DNA from: Methylomicrobium sp051061015
GTDB taxonomy: Bacteria; Pseudomonadota; Gammaproteobacteria; Methylococcales; Methylomonadaceae
Assembly (NCBI GenBank): GCA_051061015.1
Contig: JBPFEG010000065.1
Span: 50,885 to 114,884 of the forward strand
Length of the DNA: 64,000 bases
Direction of reading: 5' to 3'
Shown: piece by piece, positions 45,725 through 53,771 of the stretch
Position numbering within the stretch: the stretch's first letter is position 1
Layout: each line of letters starts with the position of its first letter
The notes under the pieces: generated by a model
What the model was told of the DNA's origin: nothing
Seen by the model: the letters and a program-made list of their open reading frames with translations, nothing else
The model's database searches: none
Position numbers and translations under genes: made by a program

Positions 45725-45761
45725 TATGAAGGCTCCATATGATCAACACCCAGAAAGCAAA
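45633..45761. repeat. Inverted duplication, arm A (DUF3300 side)
   Basis: 129 bp matching 46176-46304 in inverted orientation with about ten mismatches. It spans 37 nt of leader (with the ribosome site GGAG) and the first ~30 codons. The last ~57 bp are identical. The mismatches are concentrated in codons 3-12. Confidence 0.9.
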
Positions 45762-45829
45762 CTGTTATTACTAGAGTTGCGCTATGTGTTCAGAAAACGG
45801 ATGAGCTCATCTCAAGCTGGCAGGTAATC

Positions 45830-45875
45830 ACTATATCCCTGCGCAAGCAGACCGCGCTATTGGACCTTAGTCCAA
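45830..45875 (-). promoter_or_regulatory. Regulon promoter, site 7 (DUF3300 operon)
   Basis: Perfect dyad TTGGACCTTAGTCCAA at 45860-45875. On the minus strand it is followed by TAGCG, the block TCTGCTT and a -10 box TATAGT (45830-45835) at 25 nt. It expresses DUF3300-DUF2950-C39-antiporter. Confidence 0.78.
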
Positions 45876-46045
45876 GGTTGCCCGCAGACCTCATATCAGG
45901 CTTTTTTGCCATCGTCGCGGGTATAGGTATATATAGCCGATGCCGTCGAATCCCTCCAAGCCATCTTCCACTCGATAATTCGACTAACTAAACCCCTATT
46001 TCATTCAGTCAATTCGCAATAGCCAGGAAAATGGGCGCACTGGCG

Positions 46046-46091
46046 TTGGACTAAAGTCCAATAGCGCGATCTGTTTACGCAAGAATAGAAT
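46046..46091 (+). promoter_or_regulatory. Regulon promoter, site 8 (V-ATPase operon)
   Basis: Perfect dyad TTGGACTAAAGTCCAA at 46046-46061, then TAGCG, TCTGTTT and a -10 box TAGAAT at 46086-46091, 25 nt past the dyad. The ATG of the B subunit is 152 nt from the dyad. It faces away from site 7, with 170 nt between the two dyads. Confidence 0.8.
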
Positions 46092-46175
46092 GTCCAGTAG
46101 CTAATCCGTCATTCTGACAAACACGGTGTAATCCTGACTTCGCTGTACGTCCTAGCGCCGTCGTGAGATTAACTC

Positions 46176-46304
46176 TTTGCTTTCTGGATGTTGATCATAT
46201 GGAGCCTTCATAATGAATCAAATTAAAAATCTCGCCCGCCATACCCGTCTTCTCGAAATTGTCGGCGACACCGTTCGGGTTCGCGCCAAAGGCAGGGCTT
46301 TCGG
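46176..46304. repeat. Inverted duplication, arm B (ATPase side)
   Basis: Likely the source copy of the inverted repeat at 45633-45761, because its coding part is an authentic N-terminus of the B subunit. It could support inversion of the ~0.4-kb double-promoter segment between the arms. Confidence 0.9.
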
Positions 46305-47556
46305 CGAAATGGCCATCGTTGAAAATACCGATGGAGAGAGTTCGTTGGCGAAAGTTGTGGATCTGGACCGCGATATTGTCAGTCTTCAGGTGTTTTCCGG
46401 CGGCAAAGGCCTGTCCACAGGCGCCACGGTCAATTTTCTCGGTCGCGGTCTGGACGTCGTTTATTCGCCGAATATTCTAGGAAGGATATTCCGGGGATCC
46501 GGCGATCCGATTGACGGGGGACCCGAACTCCCTACCGACCCGCGCATTTCGGTGGCCGGACCGACCGTTAATCCGGTGATGCGTGTGATGCCGACGCACA
46601 TGATCGAAACCAAGGTTCCAATGATCGATCTCTTCAATTGCCTGGTCGAAAGCCAAAAAATACCGATTTTCTCGGTTGCCGGCGAGCCGTACAACGAATT
46701 GCTCGCCCGCATCGGCTTCCAGGCCAATGCCGATGTGCTGGTTTTTGGCGGCATGGGTTTAATTTTCGACGATTACCACTTCTTTCGTACGTCGTTCGAA
46801 GCCCACGGCGTGTTTCACCGGACCGTGATGTTTGTCAATCAAGCGTCGGATCCTTTGGTCGAGCGCTTGATGATACCGGATATGGCGTTGGCGGTAGCCG
46901 AAAAAATGGCGGTCGAGGAAAACAAGCGGGTGCTGGTTTTGTTGACCGACATGACCGCTTATGCCGATGCGATGAAAGAACTCGGCGTCGCACAAGAACG
47001 GATTCCGGCCGTGCGGGGCTATATGGGAGATTTGTATACGCAATTCGCGCAACGTTATGAAAAGGCCTGCGACTTCAAAGGCGCCGGTTCGGTCACCATT
47101 CTGACTGCAACCACCATGCCGGGCGATGATGTGACCCATCCGGTTCCCGACAATACCGGCTATATCACCGAAGGTCAGTTTTACTTGCACGACGGCTTTA
47201 TCGATCCGTTCGGTTCCTTGTCGCGTCTGAAGCAGCACGTAATCGGCAAGGCCACGCGCGAGGACCACAGCCAAATCATGAACACGATGATCCGTTTTTA
47301 TTCCGGCTCCGTCGAAGCGCAAAAGAAGCAGGAGATGGCTTTTGAGTTGTCGCCTTTCGATCACAAGCTGTTGAAGTTCGGTAAGCTGTTCAAGCAACGG
47401 TTCATGGATATCAAGGTTTCCATCCCGGTCATCGAAGCGCTGGATTTGTGCTGGCAGACTTTGTCGGAATGTTTCACTAAAGAAGAACTGCTGATGAAAA
47501 AAAATTTGGTCGACAAATATTTTCCGCAGCAAATTGCCGAAGCGACGCAAGGATAA
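46213..47556 (+). CDS. atpB: V/A-type ATPase subunit B
   Basis: A 447-aa non-catalytic regulatory subunit of the V1/A1 head. It has the family run IFSVAGEPYNELLARIGFQAN in place of a P-loop, then DDYHFFRTSFE, PDMALAVAEKMAVEENKRVLVLLTDMT and TMPGDDVTHPVPDNTGYITEGQFYL. This is the bacterial/archaeal type found in spirochaetes and Chlamydia rather than F-type beta. It is first in the operon, an unusual position because subunit E usually leads. The leader and codons 1-31 are duplicated on the opposite strand. Confidence 0.94.
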   Translation: MNQIKNLARHTRLLEIVGDTVRVRAKGRAFGEMAIVENTDGESSLAKVVDLDRDIVSLQVFSGGKGLSTGATVNFLGRGLDVVYSPNILGRIFRGSGDPIDGGPELPTDPRISVAGPTVNPVMRVMPTHMIETKVPMIDLFNCLVESQKIPIFSVAGEPYNELLARIGFQANADVLVFGGMGLIFDDYHFFRTSFEAHGVFHRTVMFVNQASDPLVERLMIPDMALAVAEKMAVEENKRVLVLLTDMTAYADAMKELGVAQERIPAVRGYMGDLYTQFAQRYEKACDFKGAGSVTILTATTMPGDDVTHPVPDNTGYITEGQFYLHDGFIDPFGSLSRLKQHVIGKATREDHSQIMNTMIRFYSGSVEAQKKQEMAFELSPFDHKLLKFGKLFKQRFMDIKVSIPVIEALDLCWQTLSECFTKEELLMKKNLVDKYFPQQIAEATQG

Positions 47557-47562
47557 ACCGCC

Positions 47563-48186
47563 ATGGCCAAGTTGAAACTCAGCAAGCAGTCGATGCATCA
47601 CCAGCAGGAACAATTGAAGCTCTATAAGCGCCTGTTACCGTCGCTCGACCTGAAGCGGAGGCAATTGACGATGGAAGCGCAAAAAGCGCAGGAAGATCAC
47701 GCCGCCGCGGTGGCAGAAATCGACGCTTTGGAAACGCGCATCGGCGAGGAATTACCGATGCTCGCCGATGAAGGTCTGCATTTGCGCGACCTGGTGGTCG
47801 TCAAAGGCTATAAGCTGGGTGAACAGAATATCGTCGGCGTCAGGCTGCCGGTGCTGGAATCGCTCGATTGCCAGGTCGCCGACTATTCGCCTTTGGCGAC
47901 GCCTGCCTGGTTCGATAAGCTGGTGCAACGTTTGAAGGACGCCAAAATGTGTCGGCTGCGTGCCGAAATTGCCGCCCAGCGCTTGGATATTTTACGCCTG
48001 CAATTACGCCGGGTAACGCAACGGGTCAATTTGTTCGATAAAATCCTGATTCCGACCGCACACCGCAACATCCAGCGCATCCGAATTTATCTCGGCGAAA
48101 CCGAACGCGCCGCGGTGGTGACTTCGAAACTCGCCAAATCGAAACAACTGCAACAGCGCAACGCGCTCGCGGAGGCACCGGAATGA
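47563..48186 (+). CDS. atpD: V/A-type ATPase subunit D
   Basis: A 207-aa central-stalk rotor subunit. It has two long helical ends (LKLSKQSMHHQQEQLKLYKRLL at the N-terminus and RVNLFDKILIPTAHRNIQRI near the C-terminus), as expected for the coiled-coil shaft. It begins 6 nt after subunit B and overlaps the next gene by 4 nt (ATGA), so translation is coupled. Confidence 0.92.
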   Translation: MAKLKLSKQSMHHQQEQLKLYKRLLPSLDLKRRQLTMEAQKAQEDHAAAVAEIDALETRIGEELPMLADEGLHLRDLVVVKGYKLGEQNIVGVRLPVLESLDCQVADYSPLATPAWFDKLVQRLKDAKMCRLRAEIAAQRLDILRLQLRRVTQRVNLFDKILIPTAHRNIQRIRIYLGETERAAVVTSKLAKSKQLQQRNALAEAPE

Positions 48187-49955
48187 GCATCGTCCAATTA
48201 AACAAAGTCACTTTTGTGGGCTTGACCGAGGACCGGGAACGCTTGTTGCAGGACTTGCAGGAATTAGGCTGTCTGCATATCGAACCGTTCGCGCCGGACA
48301 GCGAAAATCAGGCTGCGATAGGTGCCGCCGGTGCCGGGACGCGGGAAGCGCTGCAATTCTTGCGCGACTACCCGCAACGGAGGCGGCAAAGCAAGGATAG
48401 CGAACGTTTCGATGCGATTGAAGTTGAAGCCAAGGTGCTGGATGTCCGTCAGCGCCTGCAAACGCTTTCCGACGAGCGCGATTTTCTGATCAAGCGCATC
48501 CAGGACATACGGCCGTGGGGCGATTTTGAGTTTTCACCGTTGCCGGAAATGGGCGGATTGCGCCTGTGGTTTTATGTGGTCCCGCACCGTGACATGGCTT
48601 TAATCAAGGATTTGCAGCTACCCCATCAGATCGTCAAGAAAGACAATCGCTATTGTTACGTGGTAGTCATTTCCGAAAACGAGCCGGAAGGCATGCCCGT
48701 CAATCGCACGCATATCGGCAGCCGGCCCCGCCACGAATTGGAGGCGCGTCTTGAAGAAGTGGAAGTAGCCATCGAAGACGTGCAGGCAGAACGCGCCTAT
48801 TTGACCCGGTGGTACAGCTTGCTGCGCGAAAATATAGCCACCTTGGAAGATAAGGCCGCCTTGGACGCCGCGCAAAACCAGACTTACACCCGGTCAGACC
48901 TGTTCGCGTTGCGCGGTTGGGCTCCCCACGCACGGCTTGCGGAACTTCAAGGCTATGCGCGCCGGCATGGGGTGCATATGGATGCCCAGGAAGCGCAGCC
49001 GGACGATAACCCGCCAACCTATCTTGACAATCCTCCCTGGCTTGCTGCCGGCGAAAACCTGGTCAATTTCTACATGACGCCGGGTTACCGGACCTGGGAT
49101 CCTTCGCAGATCGTATTCTTCTCCTTTGCGCTGTTTTTCGCGATGATCCTGGCCGATGCCGGTTATGCGCTGGTATTGGGAGTGTTTCTGCTTGCCTATT
49201 GGCGCAAAATGGGCGCCTCGCCCGGCGGCAGGCGGTTCCGGCCGCTGTGCCTGGTTATCGTAATCTTGTCGCTGGTTTACGGCGTGTTGGTCGGCAGCTA
49301 TATCGGTGTGGCGCCTCCCGCCGGCTCGCCGTTGGCTGCGCTGCACGTCTTTGATATGAGCAATACCGATCTGATGATGCAGATTTCGGTATGCATCGGC
49401 TGTATCCATGTCATTTTGGGCGCCGTGCTGGATGCGGCCAGGTATAAGAATATCGTGGAAGGTTTGGCGTCGATCGGTTGGGCTTGTATTGTCGCCGCCG
49501 GTTTGACGTTTGTGCTGGCGAAGGCCTTCGCTCCCAGCGTATTAAAGCCGTTGTCGCTGGTCTTGATCGGCGTGGGCGCGCTGCTGGTGTTGTTGTTTAC
49601 GGCGCCGTTCGAAAAACCTTTATCCCGTTTGCTCGATGGGTTGCTCGGACTGACCAAATTATCCGGCGCGTTCGGCGACGTGCTCAGCTACCTGCGCTTG
49701 TTTGCGCTGGGGCTCGCCAGCGGTTCCTTGGCGGCGGAATTTAACCACATGGCGCTCGGCCTCAAGGAATCCATACCGGGAGTCGGCATTGTCGTTGCTT
49801 TTCTGGTGCTGTTGTTGGGGCATGTGGTCAATCTGGTGCTGGGTTTGGCAAGTTCGGTCATCCACGGTTTACGGCTTAACGTCATCGAATTTTTTAATTG
49901 GGGATTGAAGGAAGAAGGCACGCCGTTCAGGCCTTTCCGCCGCACTGAAAGATAA
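48183..49955 (+). CDS. atpI: V/A-type ATPase subunit I (a)
   Basis: A 590-aa membrane stator subunit that forms the ion half-channels. A soluble, partly coiled N-terminal half (~1-290) is followed by about seven to eight TM segments: SFALFFAMILADAGYALVLG, LVIVILSLVYGVLVGSYIGV, then LSYLRLFALGLASGSLAAEFN with the essential Arg, and FLVLLLGHVVNLVLGLASSVIHGLRL. The stop is followed by a 183-nt gap before subunit K. Confidence 0.92.
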   Translation: MSIVQLNKVTFVGLTEDRERLLQDLQELGCLHIEPFAPDSENQAAIGAAGAGTREALQFLRDYPQRRRQSKDSERFDAIEVEAKVLDVRQRLQTLSDERDFLIKRIQDIRPWGDFEFSPLPEMGGLRLWFYVVPHRDMALIKDLQLPHQIVKKDNRYCYVVVISENEPEGMPVNRTHIGSRPRHELEARLEEVEVAIEDVQAERAYLTRWYSLLRENIATLEDKAALDAAQNQTYTRSDLFALRGWAPHARLAELQGYARRHGVHMDAQEAQPDDNPPTYLDNPPWLAAGENLVNFYMTPGYRTWDPSQIVFFSFALFFAMILADAGYALVLGVFLLAYWRKMGASPGGRRFRPLCLVIVILSLVYGVLVGSYIGVAPPAGSPLAALHVFDMSNTDLMMQISVCIGCIHVILGAVLDAARYKNIVEGLASIGWACIVAAGLTFVLAKAFAPSVLKPLSLVLIGVGALLVLLFTAPFEKPLSRLLDGLLGLTKLSGAFGDVLSYLRLFALGLASGSLAAEFNHMALGLKESIPGVGIVVAFLVLLLGHVVNLVLGLASSVIHGLRLNVIEFFNWGLKEEGTPFRPFRRTER

Positions 49956-49989
49956 AAAAAGGAGCCCTTGTCATCTCTCAGTTTTAATC

Positions 49990-50059
49990 GGACGTCATTT
50001 CGGCAGGGAATCACGTCAGGCTGTCCTGCCCGGAGTGAGTCCATTCCGGAATGACGTGC
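49990..50059. repeat. Imperfect inverted repeat within ATPase operon
   Basis: GGACGTCATTTCGG (49990-50003) and CCGGAATGACGTGC (50046-50059) form a dyad around a 42-nt C/G-rich middle, in the only sizable gap of the operon (49956-50138). It resembles a short interspersed repeat insertion, or a hairpin that tunes expression of the downstream ring subunit. Confidence 0.5.
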
Positions 50060-50138
50060 TATTTAAGCAAAGTGGGAGGAGTCCGCATATCCCGCAACTG
50101 GGCTTTATAACAACTTTAATATCGACTGGAGGTTTATT

Positions 50139-50585
50139 ATGGATGCTTTTATCTTGGCCCTTGGCTGGGTGGGTATGTTTGCACCTTTGGCATTGGGCGC
50201 GGTCGGCAGCGGGGTCGGTTGTGCCCGTGCGGGCATGGCAGCTTGCGGCGCGCTATTGGATATAGAAAGCGGCTACGGCCGGTACATCGGGGTTGCCGCG
50301 ATGCCTTCCTCGCAGACCATCTACGGCATTGTCGTCACCATGGCGCTGCGGCGGGAGCTGACGCTCGAAAATTCGCCAGGTATTTTCGGGATAGGCCTTT
50401 TCGCCGGCCTGGCTTTGATGATTACCGCCTTCGCCCAAGGCAGCACCTGCGCCGCGGCCATTAATGCCGCGAAAAACAAATTGGAGATTTTCGGTATTTC
50501 TCTGGCGCCGGCTGCATTGGTGGAAGGTTTCTCGGTGTTCTCATTCGTATTTGCGCTGGTGCTGTCCGCCGGCATTCCCAAATAA
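50139..50585 (+). CDS. atpK: V/A-type ATPase subunit K (rotor ring)
   Basis: A 148-aa four-TM proteolipid, the double-hairpin form of the c ring. The first hairpin carries AAMPSSQTIYGIVV with Gln59, the second FAQGSTCAA with Gln100 and PAALVEGFSVFSF with the ion-binding Glu129. Two Gln plus the Glu recall the Na+-binding set of Enterococcus NtpK (Q65, Q110, E139), so Na+ coupling is possible. The first hairpin has no carboxylate, so one site per subunit is expected. GGAGG lies 8 nt upstream. Confidence 0.93.
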   Translation: MDAFILALGWVGMFAPLALGAVGSGVGCARAGMAACGALLDIESGYGRYIGVAAMPSSQTIYGIVVTMALRRELTLENSPGIFGIGLFAGLALMITAFAQGSTCAAAINAAKNKLEIFGISLAPAALVEGFSVFSFVFALVLSAGIPK

Positions 50586-50602
50586 ACTGACGGAGCCGAA
50601 TC

Positions 50603-51262
50603 ATGAGCGAGCTGATTAACACTGACTCCAGCGTACAGACGCTGATCGACAGGATTCGCGACCAGGGAGTGCAAAGCGCCAATCAGGAAGCCGAGCGCAT
50701 CCTTGCTGAAGCGGAAGCGAAAGCCTCGCAATTGCTGACGGAAGCAAAAAATCAGGCCGAGCAATTGCGCGCTAAAACCACGGCGGATATTAAAGCCGAG
50801 CAGGCCGCCGCAGAGGAAGCCTTAAAACTTTCCGCCCGCGACACCATCATGCGCTTGAAGAACCTGGTTTCTACCGCGTTTGAAGGCTTTGTCCGCCGTC
50901 TGGTCACCACGGCGACGCAAGATCGGGAATTGATGAAAAACCTGGTTTTGGTTTTGGCGGGACATAGCGCGGAAGAATTTATCAAAAACAAGCAAATTCA
51001 AATTTTTCTGTCCGATGCTTTATTGACCGGAAAATCCGATCCGAAGCTGCGCGAACTGGGCAAACAGACCATCTTGAGCCTTTCCAGCGATATGTTGCGC
51101 GAAGGAGTCGAACTGATCCCTTCCACGAGCATCGAAGGCGGCGCGAAAGTGCGACTGGTCGGCGAACAACTGGAAATCGACTTATCCGACAAGGCCATAT
51201 CCAAAATGCTGGCGGACCATTTGCTGCCGCGTTTTCATGCGCTGTTGACGGCTGCGGAATAA
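50603..51262 (+). CDS. atpE: V/A-type ATPase subunit E
   Basis: A 219-aa peripheral stalk subunit. The N-terminal half is a long charged coiled coil (EAERILAEAEAKASQLLTEA, then KTTADIKAEQAAAEEALKL) and the C-terminal half is a globular alpha/beta domain. It begins 17 nt after subunit K. In most bacterial V-type operons E comes first, so its middle position here shows the permuted order. Confidence 0.86.
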   Translation: MSELINTDSSVQTLIDRIRDQGVQSANQEAERILAEAEAKASQLLTEAKNQAEQLRAKTTADIKAEQAAAEEALKLSARDTIMRLKNLVSTAFEGFVRRLVTTATQDRELMKNLVLVLAGHSAEEFIKNKQIQIFLSDALLTGKSDPKLRELGKQTILSLSSDMLREGVELIPSTSIEGGAKVRLVGEQLEIDLSDKAISKMLADHLLPRFHALLTAAE

Positions 51263-51277
51263 GGAGCTCTCCCGGCC

Positions 51278-51940
51278 ATGAAGGATGATTACTATACGGT
51301 CGTAGCAAGTTTCCCGCATTTGCCTTATTTCGCGAATGCCGAGAGGCTCCCCCTTACCCGTTTGCGTCTGGAACAGCGTTTGCGCATGCTGGACGCGGAA
51401 GAAACCCGGCAGATTTTTCAGGCTGAATTTCTGGCTGGTTGGCGCATGTCTACCGGCAGATTGGCTGGCGGCAATATCGTTACGCATTATAAAAAGTTGC
51501 TGCAAAGCATCAGCCAACCGGTGCTGCGGGAGTTCGTGGAATACCGCCTGGACATACAAACCGTCGTTGCCGCATTACGCATCAGGCTGGCCGGCCACGA
51601 TCCGAAGCAATATCCCGGAACCTGGGGTATCGGCCGCCTGGTCAAGCATATCGAAGCGCATTGGGATGCCGCCGATTTCCGGCTGGGCACGACTTTTCCA
51701 TGGCTGAACGAAGCCGGCAGCTATCTGACGGCTGGCGATGCGATGGCGTTGGATCGCCTGCTGATGGACGTTGTATGGCGGCATCTGTCCCGTTTGGGCG
51801 ATACAAATCCTTTCGGTTTCGAAGTGATTATCGCCTTTGTATTCAAATGGGATATTTTGCAGGCTTGGCTGCAGCGCGATGCAAGTGCCGCGAAACAACG
51901 CTTCCAAACATTGATCGAGGAGATAAAACATGTCCAATGA
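51278..51940 (+). CDS. DUF2764 ATPase-operon subunit (C/d-like position)
   Basis: A 220-aa protein starting MKDDYYTVVASFPHLPYF, a family encoded between subunits E and A in bacterial V-type operons and thought to take the place of subunit C (d), the socket linking stalk and ring. It has mostly helical sequence with many aromatic residues. It lies 15 nt after subunit E, and its last 11 nt overlap the start of subunit A. The assignment rests on the N-terminal pattern and gene context. Confidence 0.8.
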   Translation: MKDDYYTVVASFPHLPYFANAERLPLTRLRLEQRLRMLDAEETRQIFQAEFLAGWRMSTGRLAGGNIVTHYKKLLQSISQPVLREFVEYRLDIQTVVAALRIRLAGHDPKQYPGTWGIGRLVKHIEAHWDAADFRLGTTFPWLNEAGSYLTAGDAMALDRLLMDVVWRHLSRLGDTNPFGFEVIIAFVFKWDILQAWLQRDASAAKQRFQTLIEEIKHVQ

Positions 51941-53732
51941 AAATACCGGCGCCGTTTATGCGACAGTGGTGGGCGTCAAGGAAAGTCTGGTCTTGATCGA
52001 GTTTGACGAAGCTGTCGAGGTAATGAAAAACGAAGTCGGCTATGTCTGCGTCGGCGAAGAACGGCTAAAGGCCGAAATCCTCCGGGTCCGGGGGCGCACA
52101 GCGGACATGCAGGTGTTCGAGGATACCCGCGGCGTGCGAGTTGGCGACCGTGTGGAGTTGTCCGGCGAAATGCTTTCGGCAACCTTGGGCCCAGGGCTGC
52201 TTGGCCAGGTTTTCGACGGCTTGCTGAACCCTTTGCACGGCCTTGCGCAAAAATACGGTTTTTTCCTGCCGCGCGGTGTCCTGATGTCGCCGCTTGATGC
52301 GGATAAAAAATGGCAGTTCAGTCCGGATGCGGCGATAGGAGATACCTTGCCTCCCGGCGGTGTCCTGGGATCGGTTCCGGAAGGTCCTTTCAAGCACAAG
52401 ATCATGATTCCTTTCAACGAAGCGGAACCTGTCCAGTTGACCTGGATTCGTGGCGGCAGTTTTTCTATTAACGAGGTTGTTGCGCGCTACAAGACGTCTG
52501 GTGGTGAAGAAAAAGAATTGACCATGGCGTGCCGCTGGCCGATCCGGCGCCCGATCCCCGAAAATCTGTTGCGCAGGCGTTATTCCGAGCGGCAGTTCCC
52601 ATCAAAGCCGCTGACCACCGCGACCCGCATCATCGACACTTTTTTTCCGATCGCGCAGGGCGGCACAGGTTGCATCCCCGGTCCATTCGGCGCCGGCAAA
52701 ACGGTATTGCAGAGTCTGATCGCGCGCTACTCCAGCGTCGATATCGTGATCATTGTCGCTTGCGGCGAACGCGCCGGAGAAGTCGTCGAAACGATCCACG
52801 AGTATCCGGAAACGGCCGACCCCCGGACCGGCGGTACGTTGATGGACCGCACGATCATCATCTGCAACACCTCCTCAATGCCGGTCGCGGCCCGCGAAGC
52901 GTCGATCTATACCGGCATCACGCTGGGGGAATATTTCCGCCAAATGGGCTACGATGTGCTGCTGATTGCCGACTCGACGTCACGCTGGGCGCAGGCGATG
53001 CGCGAAACTTCCGGCCGGATGGAGGAAATCCCCGGTGAGGAAGCGTTTCCAGCCTATCTCGATTCCGCGATCAAGAACCTTTACGAGCGCGCCGGGGTAA
53101 TCCGTTGCGCCGACGGCTCCACCGGCACGCTGACCTTGATCGGCACGGTTTCTCCGGCCGGAGGAAACTTCGAGGAGCCGGTCACCCAGTCCACGCTCGG
53201 CACTGTCAAGACTTTCCTCGGTTTGTCCGCCGACCGCGCCTACAAACGCTTTTATCCCGCTATTGATCCCTTGTTGTCGTGGTCTCGCTACCTGGATCAA
53301 TTGGCCTCCTGGTTTACCAAAGAACTTAATGGCGAATGGGTTAACGACGTTAAAAACATGATGACCTTGCTGGAGCGAGGAGACAGCATTTATCAAATCA
53401 TGCAGGTCACCGGCGAAGAGGGCATTACATTGGAAGATTTCATCGAATGGCAAAAATCGACGTTACTGGACATGGTTTATTTGCAGCAGGATGCTTTTGA
53501 CGAAGTTGATGCCTGCATGCCCCGCGAGCGCCAGCTCGCCAGTTTCGGGCTGTTAAAAAGGCTGGTTGCGGCGGAATTTAAGTTTCAGGACAAAAACGAA
53601 GCCCGGGATTTTTTTACCAAGCTTACCGGCCTCTATAAAAACTGGAACTACAGCCGTCCGGATTCGCCGGATTACGAGCGCTACGGCAAGGACATTGAAC
53701 AACTCGCCGGTCAATACTTACCGGGGGCGTAA
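51930..53732 (+). CDS. atpA: V/A-type ATPase catalytic subunit A
   Basis: A 600-aa catalytic head subunit. The P-loop GPFGAGKT holds Lys257. GERAGEVVETIHEYPE has the catalytic Glu, and LLIADSTSRWAQAMRETSGRMEEIPGEE is the Walker B/arm region. The ~90-residue bulge region of type A subunits is present before the P-loop (FKHKIMIPFNEAEPV). It is the last ATPase gene here; PPK2 follows 39 nt later. Subunits F and G are not recognised. Confidence 0.95.
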   Translation: MSNENTGAVYATVVGVKESLVLIEFDEAVEVMKNEVGYVCVGEERLKAEILRVRGRTADMQVFEDTRGVRVGDRVELSGEMLSATLGPGLLGQVFDGLLNPLHGLAQKYGFFLPRGVLMSPLDADKKWQFSPDAAIGDTLPPGGVLGSVPEGPFKHKIMIPFNEAEPVQLTWIRGGSFSINEVVARYKTSGGEEKELTMACRWPIRRPIPENLLRRRYSERQFPSKPLTTATRIIDTFFPIAQGGTGCIPGPFGAGKTVLQSLIARYSSVDIVIIVACGERAGEVVETIHEYPETADPRTGGTLMDRTIIICNTSSMPVAAREASIYTGITLGEYFRQMGYDVLLIADSTSRWAQAMRETSGRMEEIPGEEAFPAYLDSAIKNLYERAGVIRCADGSTGTLTLIGTVSPAGGNFEEPVTQSTLGTVKTFLGLSADRAYKRFYPAIDPLLSWSRYLDQLASWFTKELNGEWVNDVKNMMTLLERGDSIYQIMQVTGEEGITLEDFIEWQKSTLLDMVYLQQDAFDEVDACMPRERQLASFGLLKRLVAAEFKFQDKNEARDFFTKLTGLYKNWNYSRPDSPDYERYGKDIEQLAGQYLPGA

Positions 53733-53771
53733 CCTCCAATAACCCCCCAAGCTGATGCAAGGAGCGTTGCC

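Noticed and set aside
46759..47613. 284-codon minus-strand ORF inside the ATPase B region
   Set aside because: It is the antisense reading of atpB and the start of atpD, with no recognisable domain. The sense genes explain the sequence.
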